From the NCBI GenBank assembly GCA_933207985.1, contig OW240917.1, positions 104,814,756 to 104,878,755 on the forward strand: a DNA stretch of 64,000 nucleotides, read 5' to 3'. A model generated the notes under the pieces. The model saw only the letters and a list, made by a program, of their open reading frames with translations. It ran no database searches and was not told the DNA's origin. Below are positions 44,281 to 57,416 of this stretch, piece after piece. Every line of letters begins with the position of its first letter. Within the stretch, counting starts at the first letter, position 1. The DNA comes from Pelobates cultripes (Eukaryota; Chordata; Amphibia; Anura; Pelobatidae). The translations under genes were made by a program, and so were the position numbers.

Positions 44281-44441
44281 TATTTACTAAAGTGAGAATT
44301 GTAAGAAATTCAAAGTGAATTTAAAATTTAAGGCCAAAGTTGGCAAACTGGAAGCATTTCCAGTGCAGCTTTTTTTTACCTTAAATTTGAAATTCACTTT
44401 GCATTCACTTTCAATTCCTGAAATTCTTACTTTAGTAAATA
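44281..44441. mobile_element. Palindromic MITE
   Basis: TATTTACTAAAGT (44281-44293) faces ACTTTAGTAAATA (44429-44441). The arms continue imperfectly as AAGTGAATT and AAATTTAAGG and their inverses, so nearly the whole 161 bp can fold back. The left arm recurs at 25381-25445. Superfamily not assigned. Confidence 0.75.
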
Positions 44442-45869
44442 CATCTGTCAATGTTTTACCCTGCCATGCACTGTAAGTAAACGACTCAAGCTTTATATTT
44501 GTATATTTATATTGGTTTGTTTGGGCTGCTTGCATAGGATCTGAATACAGATTTTATTTTGATTCAGTGGAAGAGTACATGACCCTGGCCGAACAGATAG
44601 CTCTCTTTATTTGTTTAAAGTAAGATGCAAGTTGTTTTACATCCATAGCTGGCATAGAGCAATACAATTATTATGCAGGGAATGTACAGAGGCTGGGCAT
44701 TCTCTATATTTTTTTTATATTACTGTTTTGCAATTGTTAAACAGATGGTGTCTGCTTAACTGTTCTTTTAAAAAGCCTGCACTTGTGGCATCTTCAGATG
44801 GTGGGTAGAGGAAGACAAAGTCCTTCTTGAAGTTATATATGGTTCATATTAAAACCAGAACAAAAAATAGTTGCCATCAGAATCCACCATGAAACCAAAC
44901 ACATAATTTACACAACAAATAAACTAAAAAGTAGACAAAAGTGGAAAGCGCACTACATAGTGATGACTATTGTAGAATGAGTAATATATAAGTGAGTAAT
45001 GTATCCATCAAATAACAAATATATAAATATACATACACCTAATAAAAAACAGAAATACTCAAATAGGGCAATATAGTTGGTGTAGCATGAATATAATCAA
45101 TCTTAAAGTATTTTTTTAATGCATCTCCCTCGGATTCTGAAGCGCCTACACCTGACTGGCTCAAGAATATCAGCTTGAATAGAGTAAGGTTATTCCTGGG
45201 ATGAAGCTCCAAGATGTATAGTCCTCACAATAAAAGCAAGATGGGGATAACAGACAGCATGTTAGAGTAATATCAGTATATTTATTTGGAAACAAAATAT
45301 GACATTCTAATATACTAAAACACGAAAGGCTGCTTCACAGTCATTTAGGTGCATATCCATAAGTCAGACTGACCCTCCTTTTGAAGCTTGAAATTGGCAC
45401 TGAAAATTAACAGAGTCACTTACAACACCACAATGAACGCTGTCTGGGTCTCTCTCCTCCAATGCTGACCTCCAAATTCAAGAGCATCTTTTGGGCACTA
45501 TCTTGGTATACCTGAAGCCTCTTACCCACAATTCCATGCCTTCTGGATGACCCGGAAGTGCTTTATAGGACAACATTATTCAAACTGGTCTATTCCTCCG
45601 GAGGTAGCTCCCTACTTCCTTGTTTCTGGCGGTTACCTTTACCCATAAGTCTTTGACCAGATACATGTCGGAAGCCATTTTTTAATCAGGTAATGCATAT
45701 TATACATTTGGAATGGAAAACATTGAATAAAAATAGATACATACACATAAATAAAAAACAGAGATCTTTCACAAAAATACATATAACCACAAATCAGAAA
45801 TCAAACCGCTGGACACCCTCCTACCCAATACAACACATACATCGCTACAAAAATTTCAATACAAGCAGC
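44442..45869. other. Unassigned stretch
   Basis: No gene recognised. The part at 44880-45690 has the texture of the Penelope-like relics (A-rich, AATAAAAGC near 45229, GACCCGGAAGTG near 45547) but shows no hammerhead-like core. Confidence 0.35.
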
Positions 45870-46322
45870 TCACTCTCTTTCTGCAAACAGGAGAATACAC
45901 ATTATCTGGGAACCGTTCACTGTCCAAATTTGAGGACCTCTGTTCTCAATGCTCACTCAAGAACAAACACATTTAAACTATGTATTCCTTTTTACAGAAC
46001 GCACAACCAAAATATCTCCCACTATACACCTCCAGTTGGGAAAAGGAACTACATTTTTCCCTACCCACCAAGAGCTGGAAAAAGATATTTCTGCTCACCA
46101 ACAAATCCTCTCTTAACGTAGCCACACAAGAGTACAACTACAAGAGAATAGTACAATGGCACTAGACACCAGCCAAACTCCAAAAACTATTCCAACATTC
46201 CTCAACTGCATGCTGGAGATGCTATCAACCGGGTGGCGACTGGGCATGTGTGTGGTGGTTCTGCCCAGTAATACACATATTTTGGTCCCGAATAGCTAAA
46301 CTCATCCATACCATCTTGGAAG
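45870..46322 (+). pseudogene. L1 ORF2 C-terminal domain, part 1
   Basis: SKFEDLCSQCSLKNKHI, YTSSWEKELHFSLPTKSW, TNKSSLNVATQEYNYKRIV and CGGSAQ-CPVIHIFWSRIAKL follow L1 order: the WE.DL, HKSS....E.NYK.L.RWY and CW.C...HIWW.CP..FW blocks. Stops and shifts are present. Confidence 0.8.
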
Positions 46323-46824
46323 CAGGCCCGGACTGGCCATCGGGCACACCGGGCAAATGCCCGGTGGGCCGCGGTGGCCATGGGCCGAGGCCGGCAGGGG
46401 AGATCACAGGATCTCCCCTGCCGGTCTATGCAGGGCCGGCACTCTCCTAGCGCCGGCCCCGCTGTTTGTCACGACGGGCCGGTGGGGGGATCAAGGATCT
46501 CCCTGACCGGCCCACATGCGGCCGCCGGCGGGGAGGGAGACAGCCAGCTAGCTAGGCTGGAGAGAGGACCCGGCGGAGCTCTAACTTGCAGCTCCGCCGG
46601 GTTCCTCTCGCGAGATCCGGCGCGTTGCCATGGCAACAACCGGATCTCGTGAGAGTGAACTCTAGCCTCACAGGCTAGAGTTCACTCACTCACGAGGACC
46701 ACCAGGGAACACTGCCACCCCGCCTTCCAGCGTGCCGGACCCCCCTCCCAGGCTAAAGGTAAGAAGGGAGGGGGGATTTAATGACTTTTTAATTTTTTTT
46801 ATTTACCCCCCCCCCTACACACAC

Positions 46825-47700
46825 ACACAATAACATTTATACAGCACTATCACCCACAGCACTCTCACACCCATCACACACAGCACTCTCTCCCACAGCA
46901 CTCTCACACCCATCACACACAGCACTCTCTCCCACAGCACTCTCACACCCATCACACACAGCACTCTCTCACACAGCACTCTCACACCCATCACACACAG
47001 CACTCTCTCACACAGCACTCTCACACCCATCACACACAGCACTCTCACACATCACACACAGCACTCTCACACACAGCACTCTCACCCATCACACACAGCA
47101 CTCTCACACACATTACACACAGCACTCTCTCACACATCACTCTCACACCCATCACTCACACCCAGCACTCTCTTACCCATCACACACAGCACTCTCACAC
47201 AGCACTCTCACACCCATCACTCACACCCAGCACTCTCTTACCCATCACACACAGCACTCTCACACCCAGCACTCTCACACCATCACACACAGCGCACTCT
47301 CACAGAGCACTCACACACACACAGCACTCTCACACCCATCACACACAGCACTTTCACACACACACAGCACTCTCTCACAGCACTCTCACAGAGCACTCTC
47401 TCACACCCATCTCACACAGCACTCTCACACCCATCACTCACACAGCACTCTCACACCCATCACTCACACAGCACTCTCACACCCATCTCTCACACCCATC
47501 ACTCACACACGGCACTCTCACACCCATCACTCACACACGGCACTCTCACACCCATCACTCACACACGGCACTCTCACACACATCACACACACACGGCACT
47601 CTCACACACATCACACACACCGCACCCTCACACACACACATACACCGCACCCTCACACACACACATACACCGCACCCTCACACACACACATACTGCACCC
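46825..47700. repeat. CACTCTCACACCCAT minisatellite
   Basis: Dozens of degenerate units of ACACAGCACTCTCACACCC with ATCACAC spacers. Not a CRISPR: units are contiguous and degenerate with no unique spacers. Confidence 0.9.
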
Positions 47701-47806
47701 CTCACATACACACAGAACCCCCCAACACACTGCACCACACACATACACAATACTTCCAAATATATATATAAATATATATATACACACTCACACACACACT
47801 ACACTC

Positions 47807-48210
47807 TTAAAGGACCACTCTAGCCACCCAGACCACTTCAGCTTAATGAAGTGGTCTTGGTGCCAGGTCCTTCTAGGGTTAACCCATTGTTTTATAAACA
47901 TAGCAGTTTCGGAGAAACTGCTATGTTTATCAATGGGTTAAGCCTTCCCCCAAAGCCTCTAGCAGCTGTCTCATTGACAGCCGCTAGAGGCGCTTGCGTG
48001 CTTTTCACTGTGAAAATCACAGTGAGAGCACGCAAGCGTCCATAGGAAAGCATTATAAATGCTTTCCTATGCGACTGGCTGAATGCGCGCGCAGCTCTTG
48101 CCACGCGTGCGCATTCAGCCGACAGGCGGATCGGAGGAGGAGAGCTCCCCGCCCGGCGCTGGAAAAAGGTAAGTTTTAACCCCTTTCCAGAGCCGGGCGG
48201 GAGGGGGTCC
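47807..48210 (+). mobile_element. T2-type MITE nested in the hAT element, right end lost
   Basis: Begins TTAAAGGACCACTCTAG, the TTAAAGGR terminus of T2-type MITEs. Inside are a central hairpin (47883-47938) and the CGCTTGCGTGC hairpin shared with 1945-2060. The right TTAA terminus is not found; sequence like GGTAAGTTTTAACCCCTTTC near 48170 is the last recognisable T2 part. Confidence 0.7.
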
Positions 48211-48677
48211 CTGAGCCACATATGCATCACATTACACCACAAACACAACACGACTAAAACCGACCTTATTACACAATACCACACCGCGACCAGCTCACTC
48301 TACACACACGCAATACCACAAGCAGGCTCCAAACACATGCACAATACTCTGTCCTGGCCTTTTGTCTCCTGGTATCCATTTATAGAGACACCAGAGACAA
48401 GTTGCAAGGAAACACAGTGCAAGCATGTTATTAAATTTGCTTGCACTGTGCAGAACAAATACAGGACTTTTTTCTCATGCTAGAGCTCTTCAGCAGAGCT
48501 CTGTGCATGGTCTGCCCTGGAAGAGCATTGAACCAACATGCTCACTTTGAGAGGAGGCGTGTTTGTCATTGGTGATGACAAAACACACCTCCTCTGCCCC
48601 GCTCCCTTTTTAGTGGGCCGCTGTGTTAAAAAAATGCCCGGGCCGAATTTTTCTCCCAGTCCGGCCCTGCTTGGAAG

Positions 48678-49230
48678 TGACAGTCCCAATCAAGTATGAA
48701 ATCTTTATACTTCACCTACTCCCTACCTGCCTACCCAAAGCCACTTTGCTCAAACACCTTCTAACAGCAGCAAACCAACTCATTCCGAACTTTTGGAAAA
48801 ATGCAAATGCCCCGTCAATCAGAGACTGGATCCAGAAGATCAAAAACATTAGAATCATGTAAGAGCTATGCCACTCATTGTCCAAAAACTACCACCACTA
48901 CACTCTAACTTGGGATCCATGGTGCACGTTCTTACGTGCCAACAAAGACACTGCGCTCAGGCTCATGCCTCACTCCCCCCCTGCAGAGCGACTAATATCA
49001 CCCCACTCTGTTATACCGCTCCACCATCACCATCAATGGGCCTCTGTTAGACCCCCTACCTCCACCAGACAGCGCAATATATACTCGTTTCTAAACAACA
49101 GTTACCTTCTTCAGTCATTGAACCGTCTATGATTACGTTGAAATACATATGGTATGACATGGTAATCTACAAGATGTTTTGTATGAATAAACTACCTGAC
49201 AATAAAAGCTTTTTAAGTAATACAAAAAAA
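48678..49230 (+). pseudogene. L1 ORF2 C-terminal domain, part 2, and 3' tail
   Basis: VPIKYEIFILHLLPTCLPK, LTAANQLIPNFWKNANAPS and WIQKIKNIRIM continue the L1 ORF2 C-terminus (AAK..I...W....PP....W). A frameshift near 48870 leads to LSKNYHHYTLTWDPWCTFL, the usual last block. AATAAA at 49201 precedes the A-rich tail. Confidence 0.85.
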
Positions 49231-49311
49231 ATAAATACATTAAAAAAAAACAAAAAACGGAACAACAACGGTGAAATGATCAGGCAGTAATAAAATACTG
49301 ATGTCACCCAT

Positions 49312-49575
49312 TGTCAGGATAGTAGTTGATCCAGCACGCAGAATTGTATCACACCTAGGACTAAAGGTAACGTCTTACCGGGCCTTATAATGGCCGGACT
49401 TAATGAACAGAGAATAGTTAGGATACTTGCCGAGGTCAGGGACACAGAAAGAGACACGATGAGGGAAAGCTGAAAGTCAAGGTTACCAGAATACAGGGAA
49501 GTCAAAATGAAGCCAAAGTAAAAAACCATAAGCCTCCATCAGATCTGATTGGCCGTACCCGGCCTTTGAAACATA
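49312..49575 (+). repeat. Dispersed LTR-like repeat, family A, copy 4
   Basis: TGTCAGGATAGTAGTTGATC, CAGCACGCAGAATTGTATCA and GCCTTATAATGGCCGGAC match copies 1 to 3. It ends at about GGCCGTACCCGGCCTTTG. The 3' part is missing. Confidence 0.65.
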
Positions 49576-52448
49576 CTTTAATTTTGTTAATATTTTGATT
49601 TATATTTTGATATATTTCTTGATATTTTAATATTTTCAAAAAATTATTAAAAAATGTACCCTAAAATATAAAATGATTTGAAAAGTTTATCCAACAATAT
49701 TAAATTGAGGTCCTTACTAGAAGCCTATAAAATACTGGCCTCAAGTAATTCCAGAGCTGTGTCAATATTCCAAGTGGCACTAACATTTTTCAGATATCGG
49801 TAGCAGAGGAACACAAACAAAGCATATCCAGGATTTAGGTAATTAGCATACTCCCAGCTGGATCTGTAACAGGACACTTGCAATAGATGGTATAGAATTC
49901 TTAAAAAAAAATGTCTGATATATTGGGTTTGATAAACTGGAGGTATTCTCTTCTCTTGTGAGTGGTTTCATTTGGTCAATAGTGAACAAACTTTTGCATT
50001 ACCTTGTGTATATAAGTGTATCAAAAGAAATACATATCTGTCCTTTAAAAACAATACATAATATTTGAGTTCATGAAACAAAAAAAGCTGACAGTTAAAC
50101 AAACATATAGCAAAAAAGCTCAAATTTTTCTGATTATAGAAAGAAAACTATCCTTGGTCATGAATGGTTGAAAAACAACTTCATTATTCTTAATAAAATT
50201 CAAAATATAAACATAATAAAAATGTAACCACAAATGATTGAAAATGTAGCATGACCAGAAATTCAGGAATAGCATATGAATTGAAAAGAAACTTTTCAGC
50301 ATTAGATATCCAAACTCATTAAAGATTCATATTTACCAGTCTTTTTGTTGTTGTTGAAATAACAAGCTCAGACCCAACCATGTCACATCCTCAGATTGTG
50401 TAACAAGTAGCAGAATCTAAGACTAGACAGAAATACTAAGACAGAAATACTAGACAAGGAGATTTTATAAAAAAAATTGTGCCATTTTCATTTTGCTGAG
50501 AAAAGCACAATTTAAAGCTCTGCTCTGTTTTTTTAACTATATTTCCAGCAGGTGTTTGATTATAATAAGGCTATTAATTATATTCTTTAAACTCATGTTA
50601 AAAACAGGACAAACATTAAATAATATAAATGTAAAATACTATAGTATGTCATAGATATGTTAATTTGTTACACTTTTCCTTAAACAAATCATTTTGTTTG
50701 TTGGTGAAGTGATTAATCCGGTATTATCCCTTTTGATTTGTATTACACTAAGTGATCAGTCTAAAAATGAACTGAAAGGCGTTCCATGCCAGACAAATCG
50801 ATTCATAATCAATCAAATCAGTTCATTTAAGATAGAGTGCAACACATTCACATTTCTAGTATTTCATTGATCTTCAATTTCTCAAATAAGTTATTCTCAA
50901 ATGTATGAGCATAAAGCCTGCTCTTTCAGCTTTCAAATTGTTGATAGATTCCATATGCTAATATCTGTAGTTTTAGTTCCCAGTTCTCGTGTTAGCAGTT
51001 TTCAGGATTTTTTATTCTATTTTTACTTCTCTGAACTCATTCCACAGTGCCTTTAACATCAGTTAGGCCATCAGGCATCTTACCCTCAGTCCCAAGGTCT
51101 TTGATTCTCAGTACACTCTTACTCACAACACGTTAGCCTCCTACTCACATTTTCCTGACCTTTCACCCTTAGTCCACATGTATTTTATTCTGTCACCCGA
51201 GTCTTTCCACATTGGTATCTTCCTCACTCCTCGCTGTTCTTTCATCCAATGCTCATTCACTCTTGCATTGTCTCAGTTCTGCAATTTATTTAATGCCATT
51301 CCTTTTGTTCTTCCTGTGTTTTTTCCTTGCTGTCTACACGTCTTTTAATTATTGCCCTGACACTCTTACTCTTCCTCAGTGCTCTTCCCTCACTGTAATA
51401 TACTTAAAAAACCTTTATTCACAGTAATCTTAACTCATACCCCACTGTCATAGCCCTTCAATTCATACCCATTTTCATTTAAATCTCATTATCATTTCCA
51501 TATTTAATATTGACTAATTTCCTCCCATTGTTATATTCCTCCCAAAGCTATCTCCTATTTTTAGATTCCTCTACTTCATTCCTCAGTTGTCACACAGCTC
51601 CAACCATTCACCATTGCCATGCAACTTCATTACCATATTTTATCAGTTCACCACATTGTTGTATCTTGCAATTCACCCCGATTGTATATCTCCTTGTTAA
51701 TCCACAGGTGTGTCTCCTATATCCCATAATGTATCTCCTTTGACACTCTTATCCCATACTTCACAGCACTGCATCCCATGAAGCAGGTTAAAAGGTGGCA
51801 GGCCAGTGATGAGAATCAGGGCATTGACACCACTCAAAGGCAAGGATCCAGCAATAAAGGGTGGGACAGCCCATGAATTGGTCAGATAGTCAGATAGTCA
51901 GATGCACACCAGGCTGTCTGTTGATCAAGCACGTGGTCTCCCAAGGGGCAAGACCATGAACAGTGTGCAGTTTCAGTGCTCTTGCCCTAAACAGCACAAA
52001 TATATCTAATGATGTCCTCGTGCTTTGCATTCGGGGTACAGTTTCCTGGGGTCCCCAAAAGCAGTACACCAGGGAACAGAGTCAAGATGGTGGCATAGGA
52101 CCCTAAAATTTTAGTTTTTAATTTATTTTGTAAACCCCCAATATAACACAAACACACATGCACACACATACAAACATATCTGAAACCCATTGGTTCGTAC
52201 TCCCGTAATGTTTATGTAATGGGGCAATTTAGTGGAGGTAGAAAATGTATGACTTCACATGATCACTATTTTTCTTAGTTGACCAGTAGAATGTGGCATA
52301 ATAAAGATGACAACTGTGAACCTTATAATTATTCTTTTATTATGCTTTTCTAAGCATACACTTGTAAAAAAAGCAATTAGTAGTGTTTCTGTTAATTGTT
52401 AGATTTCTCTCTAGTAAGTTGTGCCTATTTTATGGTTTCTGTTTGTGA
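49576..52448. other. Unassigned DNA with pyrimidine-rich segment
   Basis: No gene recognised. 51020-51790 is rich in C and T with loose repetition of CACTCTTACTC-like words, probably an old decayed tandem array. The rest is AT-rich. Confidence 0.4.
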
Positions 52449-52450
52449 TA

Positions 52451-53091
52451 CCATATTTTTTCATGTATAAGACTTTTTTTTCTATAAATTTTTAGTCTAA
52501 AATTGGGGGTTTTCTTATACACAGAATATGGGTTAAAAAAAAAACTACTTGTGCGTTGGGCCTAAGCCAAAATGGCGACTGCAGTGTTTTAGTGTGCATA
52601 CCAGGCCTCCCTCCTGCCAATCCACTTCTGAATGCTGTGGCAAGGAAGAAGAGGCCTCTATATGTCTGGTAGCTGCAGCAGACATCAGCACTTACCACCA
52701 ATGGTAATGCCACACCATAAAAGGAGCAGCCATATTAAGGTTTGTCGGGTAGGTCTTGGTTTCTGATTCATATTTATGGGGGAGGAAATGAGATCAGGGA
52801 GCAGAGGGAATACTACTGTGATGTCCCAACATGTCCTCACACCACCTTCTGTATTGTGGGAGCTTCAGTCTCCCAGTATGCACTATAGAGTCCTGAACTT
52901 CACAGGGTACTGTAGCACAGGGAAGGCATGATAATTAGCAGTGTGTTGTTCTCCTCAAAAGTCAAATCTAAAATATCAAAGTTGTTCTGTTTGATGCTTA
53001 AAATATTTATTTCTTAATTTTGGGCTAAAAAAATAGGGGACGTCTTATACATGGGGGCGTCTTACACACAGAAAAATACGGTAACTTAGTG
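52451..53091. mobile_element. TA-flanked MITE with CCGTATTTTTC-type ends
   Basis: Left end CCATATTTTTTCATGTATAA, right end the inverse of CCGTATTTTTCTGTGTGTAA, flanked by TA at 52449-52450 and 53092-53093. It holds mirrored GTCTTATACATG and GTATAAGAC words. Related in layout to the MITEs at 33917 and 35193 but a different family. Confidence 0.8.
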
Positions 53092-53093
53092 TT

Positions 53094-53215
53094 GTAACCA
53101 CTTTTGAGGATGAAACTACAAATGTTAAAACAGAAAAAAGAGTGAAATCACATCGCTTTTTGCTGCAAACTGTGTGTTAGAAAGATTTGCTTTTGTTTAC
53201 AATAAAGAAGAAAAG
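53094..53215 (+). mobile_element. Penelope-like relic
   Basis: CACTTTTGAGGATGAAACTA resembles the TTGAGGA...GAAAC core order of the other copies with stem II lost. TTTACAATAAAGAAG at 53196 resembles their tails. Weak. Confidence 0.3.
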
Positions 53216-55035
53216 ATAAGTGTGTATTCAGTTTTTTTGTCTTGTATTCATTGATTCTGTATGAGTGTCTGACATTCTTCAAAATACAAAGAGAAGATGT
53301 AAAAATTGATAAGTAACTAAAGTTTTGATAAAACGCTGGATTGCATGTATGAATACTAGCTTACTATAATGATGATTTTAACAAAAATACAATAGTATGT
53401 AGATGGCATTCAGTGTGAAATAAATAAAAGTACATTATTTTTAAATTTAAAAGAAATTAATTTGATTAAAATAACATAAAATGACTCATATGAAATATTA
53501 ACCCTTTAAAAACCACACAATATTCCACTGTGTTCTTCCACCAAAAATAACCATTTTCTGGTTTAGTCAATCAATGCATATAAAAAAAAATTGAAGAACA
53601 AATAGGACTTTCTTTCAACACTTTATGTACAAATAAAATTTGTAAATATTAAGAAAATTGGAAAAAAAACATATTTCAGTTTTACATATGATAATTTGTA
53701 TGCAGAAAGTGCAGAAAAAAACTCAGGATTGAATATTTTTTTGTTATGTGCATAATATAGTTTCTACCACTGGCAGTCAATATGAATGACAGAAGAGGGT
53801 GCTCCTAAATTACAGTGCAATGCAGTAATTGCTTAAAATATTATAGTATGCTACAACACAGTTTCTAACAGTTAATCACCACTGCAAGATTGGATGATCC
53901 AAGGTATATATAAAACGGGTACATTTCTACTAGGCGAGTGTAAGTTTTGAGCCATGATGTAGTGATGAATTATTAATTTTTTATCTTTAAAAAGGATTAG
54001 GTGTATTTAGGTGCATGGCAATATGACAAGGTCACACTTACATCCCAAAAAATGAAATAAAATACCCTCCTCTTCCCCCCTCCCCCCAAAAAAACAGTGT
54101 TCCAAACAAGAAAAGCTTTCCAAATGTTTAAATTTAATGTGCATTTGTGTGATGAAACTGAGAAGTACATTTCAGTGGTATTACGATGTTTTGTTTACAT
54201 CTGCAACGTCCATATCAGCTTCTCTGTGGATGTGTATTGATTTGTAATAATGCACAGGCCAGCCAGATCAATTTGCAACACATTGCTAAAATAATAATTC
54301 ACTTTTAGGGATAGATATTGACACATTTTTTAACAAAATGAAATGATTTACTACATCTGGAAGGCAATACATGCTTATGAAAAGCAGCAAACATGCGCTC
54401 ATTAAACAGGTGTTAGACATATCCCTTTCAGCTGCAGCCTTGTAAAGACCTTCCTAGGCAAATCAGTAAGGAAAAGGGGAAAGCAATAATAATGGCTATG
54501 ACAGCCAGACAGAATCAATGGCTGCAGCAAGTAAAGAAACTTTAAGTGGACTTATGTGTGCATGTCAATGTGTCTGCTTTATGTGGTTTAATAGTAGATT
54601 AAAAACCATTTATCAAAATTTGCAGGAGGATAAATACCATATACCATATTGTTGGATCTCTCACTGCCAGATTCAGACATCTTGAAAAATATGGTTAATG
54701 AATTGTATGTAAACAAGCCTACAATTTGTGTTATCATTCGGAATTTTGAGCAAAAATTAGATAGATAATGGGATTGTAAAGAAACAGTACATTTTGATAT
54801 TTAGTATCTATATAAATACATAACACTTCAAATATATATGAAAGTTATATTTTTTGCTAAATGAATATTATAATTTTTAGCCACAATCGATTGCCATTCA
54901 CTCACACTGAATTACATTCCAAAGACTGTATGAAAACAAAATCCATTTAAAAACCTTTAGATTTATAATGGGTCAATTACTGCCCCAAAGAATTCACTTA
55001 AAATCTAAGGTTTTTTTGAGCTTTGTTTGTTATTC
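53216..55035. other. Unassigned AT-rich DNA
   Basis: No gene or element recognised. Confidence 0.45.
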
Positions 55036-55066
55036 CTTCTGCTGTACAGCACTGCAGAATTTTATA

Positions 55067-55097
<31 letters not shown>
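55036..55097 (+). mobile_element. L2-type 3' tail
   Basis: GCTGTACAGCACTGCAGAAT, TTTATAAATAA and about ten TAA units, as at the 3' ends of L2 copies in this window. Confidence 0.65.
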
Positions 55098-55098
<1 letters not shown>

Positions 55099-55429
55099 TT
55101 CACTACGGACGGGAGTTCAACTTACCCTTTTCCTTTAAAATGCCACTCATTTCTCTTAAGTGGACATTTGTTCCACCATTAAGATGCATGATTTGCAAAT
55201 ATTACAGGTTTTACTTTGTTTTAATGTGTTATTTAAGATAAAAGAAATTCATAATGAAGGCATTCTGCCTTTTCATATGAAATATTTAGGTATGGTTAAG
55301 AAAACTGAAAAAAAAACCTAAGATTTTTAAAGTACCTCTCTATTCAGATTACTTTCTACCACATTCAAACCTTGCTCAAAGGCATTTGAAGTGAACATGT
55401 CTTCTACCTATGTATACATCCACTGAACG
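55098..55429. other. Unassigned stretch
   Basis: AT-rich; nothing recognised. Confidence 0.4.
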
Positions 55430-55895
55430 TGTAGTGTAGTGTATGCAGTGTCTGTGTTTGTGTAACCTATGAACCGTGTGTATAGCATCTGTAGAGTGTG
55501 TGTTTGTGTAGTGGATGCAGTGTGTGTAGTGAATGCAGGTTCAATGCAAGCATTTTTGACTACTCAGGCAAAGACGTATTTTGCCCCACCACCCAAAAAA
55601 TGCATCTCCACCTTTGTGTCTCTTAACCCCTATGTAATTCCTCACTCCTTTTGTGTTTCTTATCCCATATTTTGAATGTCTTACCCATTTTTGTGTATCT
55701 TACCCCACTGTTGTGTCTAACATCCCCTTTAGTGTATCTTATCAGAATGCAATGTATACGTAGGGGATGCCAGTGATTGTGTTGTGGATGCAGTGTGTGT
55801 GTAGTTGACACAGTGTGTGTTGTGTAGTGAATACAGTGTGTGTAGTGGATGCAGTGTGTGCTTGTGGTATTGAGTGTGCACGTGTGTGTGAGGGG
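55430..55895. repeat. GTGTAGTGGATGCAGTGTG minisatellite and T-rich array
   Basis: Two blocks (55430-55540 and 55775-55890) of GTAGTGGATGCAGTGTGTGT units enclose a decayed array of CTTACCCCATTTTTGTGTAT-like units (55610-55740). Similar GCAGTGTGTGTG arrays occur inside the TA-MITEs at 34100 and 35400. Confidence 0.7.
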
Positions 55896-56420
55896 AGAGC
55901 ATTTTTTTTTGTTTTAGTTTAAATAAGTTAATATTCACTCTCCCTGCCTCTTACCTGTGGCCAGGAGGGGGGCACTAGATTCCCTGGTGGTCCAGTGGCA
56001 TGGGATGCTTGTATTGTTAAGAAGGGGCCTGGGAGTCTCATTTTTTAACTCAAGTAGCATCATGAGCCACAAGAGCATTGCAGTTGGTTGTCATGGCAAT
56101 GCTCAGCTCGGAATGCAATGTATGCCAGATCATTGCCATGTCAGCCATCAGTCACGCTTTAGCGGCTCATGAGAAGAGAGCAACTGATGCTGCTGGAGGA
56201 GGAAACTAAGACTCCGGCCCCCATCTTCATTGTGCAAGTCAGTAGGGATCAGGATTTGCATATGTATATAGAGTGGTACTCACTATATGTATATATGTGC
56301 AAATAGGTGGCTCGGGCCACATACAGCAGCTAGTGAAAGTGTACAGGGGTGGCAAAATGCTGGAACTAGCCGGCAAGTGGTTAGCATACTTAATGAAGTG
56401 GCATCGACTTTCTGATCAAA
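55896..56420. repeat. MITE-interior-like segment
   Basis: CACTCTCCCTGCCTC, GGCCAGGAGGGGGGC and GGTGGTCCAGTGG match the region after the AT-rich part of the TA-MITEs (34430-34490). The termini of a MITE are not seen, so it is a fragment or a related family. Confidence 0.45.
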
Positions 56421-57416
56421 TATATTATAATTATATTATTCAAATAATATAAATACATTATTTTCTAAAGCTTTCTTTATATGCATTTGTTAAGCAAGCT
56501 TTCCAAATACTCTCCTTAAAATGGGTATGCATGGCAGTCTTTTCATGAATGCACTATGGGAATTGAGGGCTTTAATTACTTTCTATATCAAATGTTAAAT
56601 AATGCACATTAAAAGTAATTGTAAACTTTTCTTTTTTGAGGTCTTTATTCAAAATTGCTTCATCACTGTTTTGATATTCTTAAAAAAAATAAACTTACAT
56701 CACATCTGTAAATTATTTGAACACAATTTTTCAGATTATGTTATGTGTTTACTTGGGATTTTTTTTTAAATTTAGCATTTTTTCAATTTTAAATGCGATT
56801 TAGTTGATTTATAGTTTTTTTGCACACATAAACTAGTGTGGTTATAGATTCAGTTTTGTTGTTTCACAGCTATAAATTCACCTAGTATCCGTGAAGTTGT
56901 CATCATGTTTTCCATTTATCAGAGAAAAGCAAGACTGAATTGCAGTTTGGTCACTCAGACAAAGCCTTTGACTGTGCATTTTAAATGCCAGATGCTACCT
57001 GCAGAAAATACATAAGCCTCTATGGAAATGAATGTGGATGAGAAATACCGAAACTAAAGTTTGAGAATTTGTTCTTGTAAATATATATTTATTTTAAAAG
57101 ATTGATTTCACAAATAAGTATTTATTAACACTTTCATATGTTTTTGCTAAACTAAGAACCACGGTATCAGCAGAATGCTTGATTTAACACTTAACACTTG
57201 GTTCGTGATTCTGTATCAGCCAGCGGTGCCAAATAGAAGAGATGAGTCATGGGAAAAAATATGATTAATAAGTACGGGAAAGCCACTAAATGTTGATTTT
57301 ATTTACAGATCATGTGGGAAGGGACCAATAGAAGGTAAACATTTTTTATCCAAACCGATTCATCCAAACCAAATGGTTCCACTTTGCAAAAGTCTAATAT
57401 TGATAGATTGATAGAT
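56421..57416. other. Unassigned AT-rich DNA
   Basis: No gene or element recognised. Confidence 0.45.

Larger units (their letters stand above)
46323..48669. mobile_element. Non-autonomous hAT element with perfect 8-bp target duplication
   Basis: Left end CAGGCCCGGACTGG, right end the inverse of CAGGGCCGGACTGG. CTTGGAAG flanks it exactly at 46315-46322 and 48670-48677. Subterminal GGGCAAATGCCCGG and ATGCCCGGGCCG are also roughly inverse. The interior is 2.35 kb with no transposase: GC-rich palindromic DNA (46330-46760), a long CA-rich minisatellite, a T2-type MITE, and a right subterminal region. Confidence 0.9.
45870..49230 (+). mobile_element. L1-like LINE 3' end, split by a hAT element
   Basis: The ORF2 C-terminal coding (45870-46322) resumes at 48678 after the hAT insertion and runs to an AATAAA at 49201 and an A-rich tail at about 49220-49256. 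Both halves are strongly 5' truncated L1. The split is exact: the hAT target duplication CTTGGAAG restores the reading. Confidence 0.85.

Noticed and set aside
46815..47700. Regular short repeats resembling a CRISPR array
   Set aside because: Units are contiguous, degenerate CA-rich words without unique spacers, in a eukaryotic hAT element.
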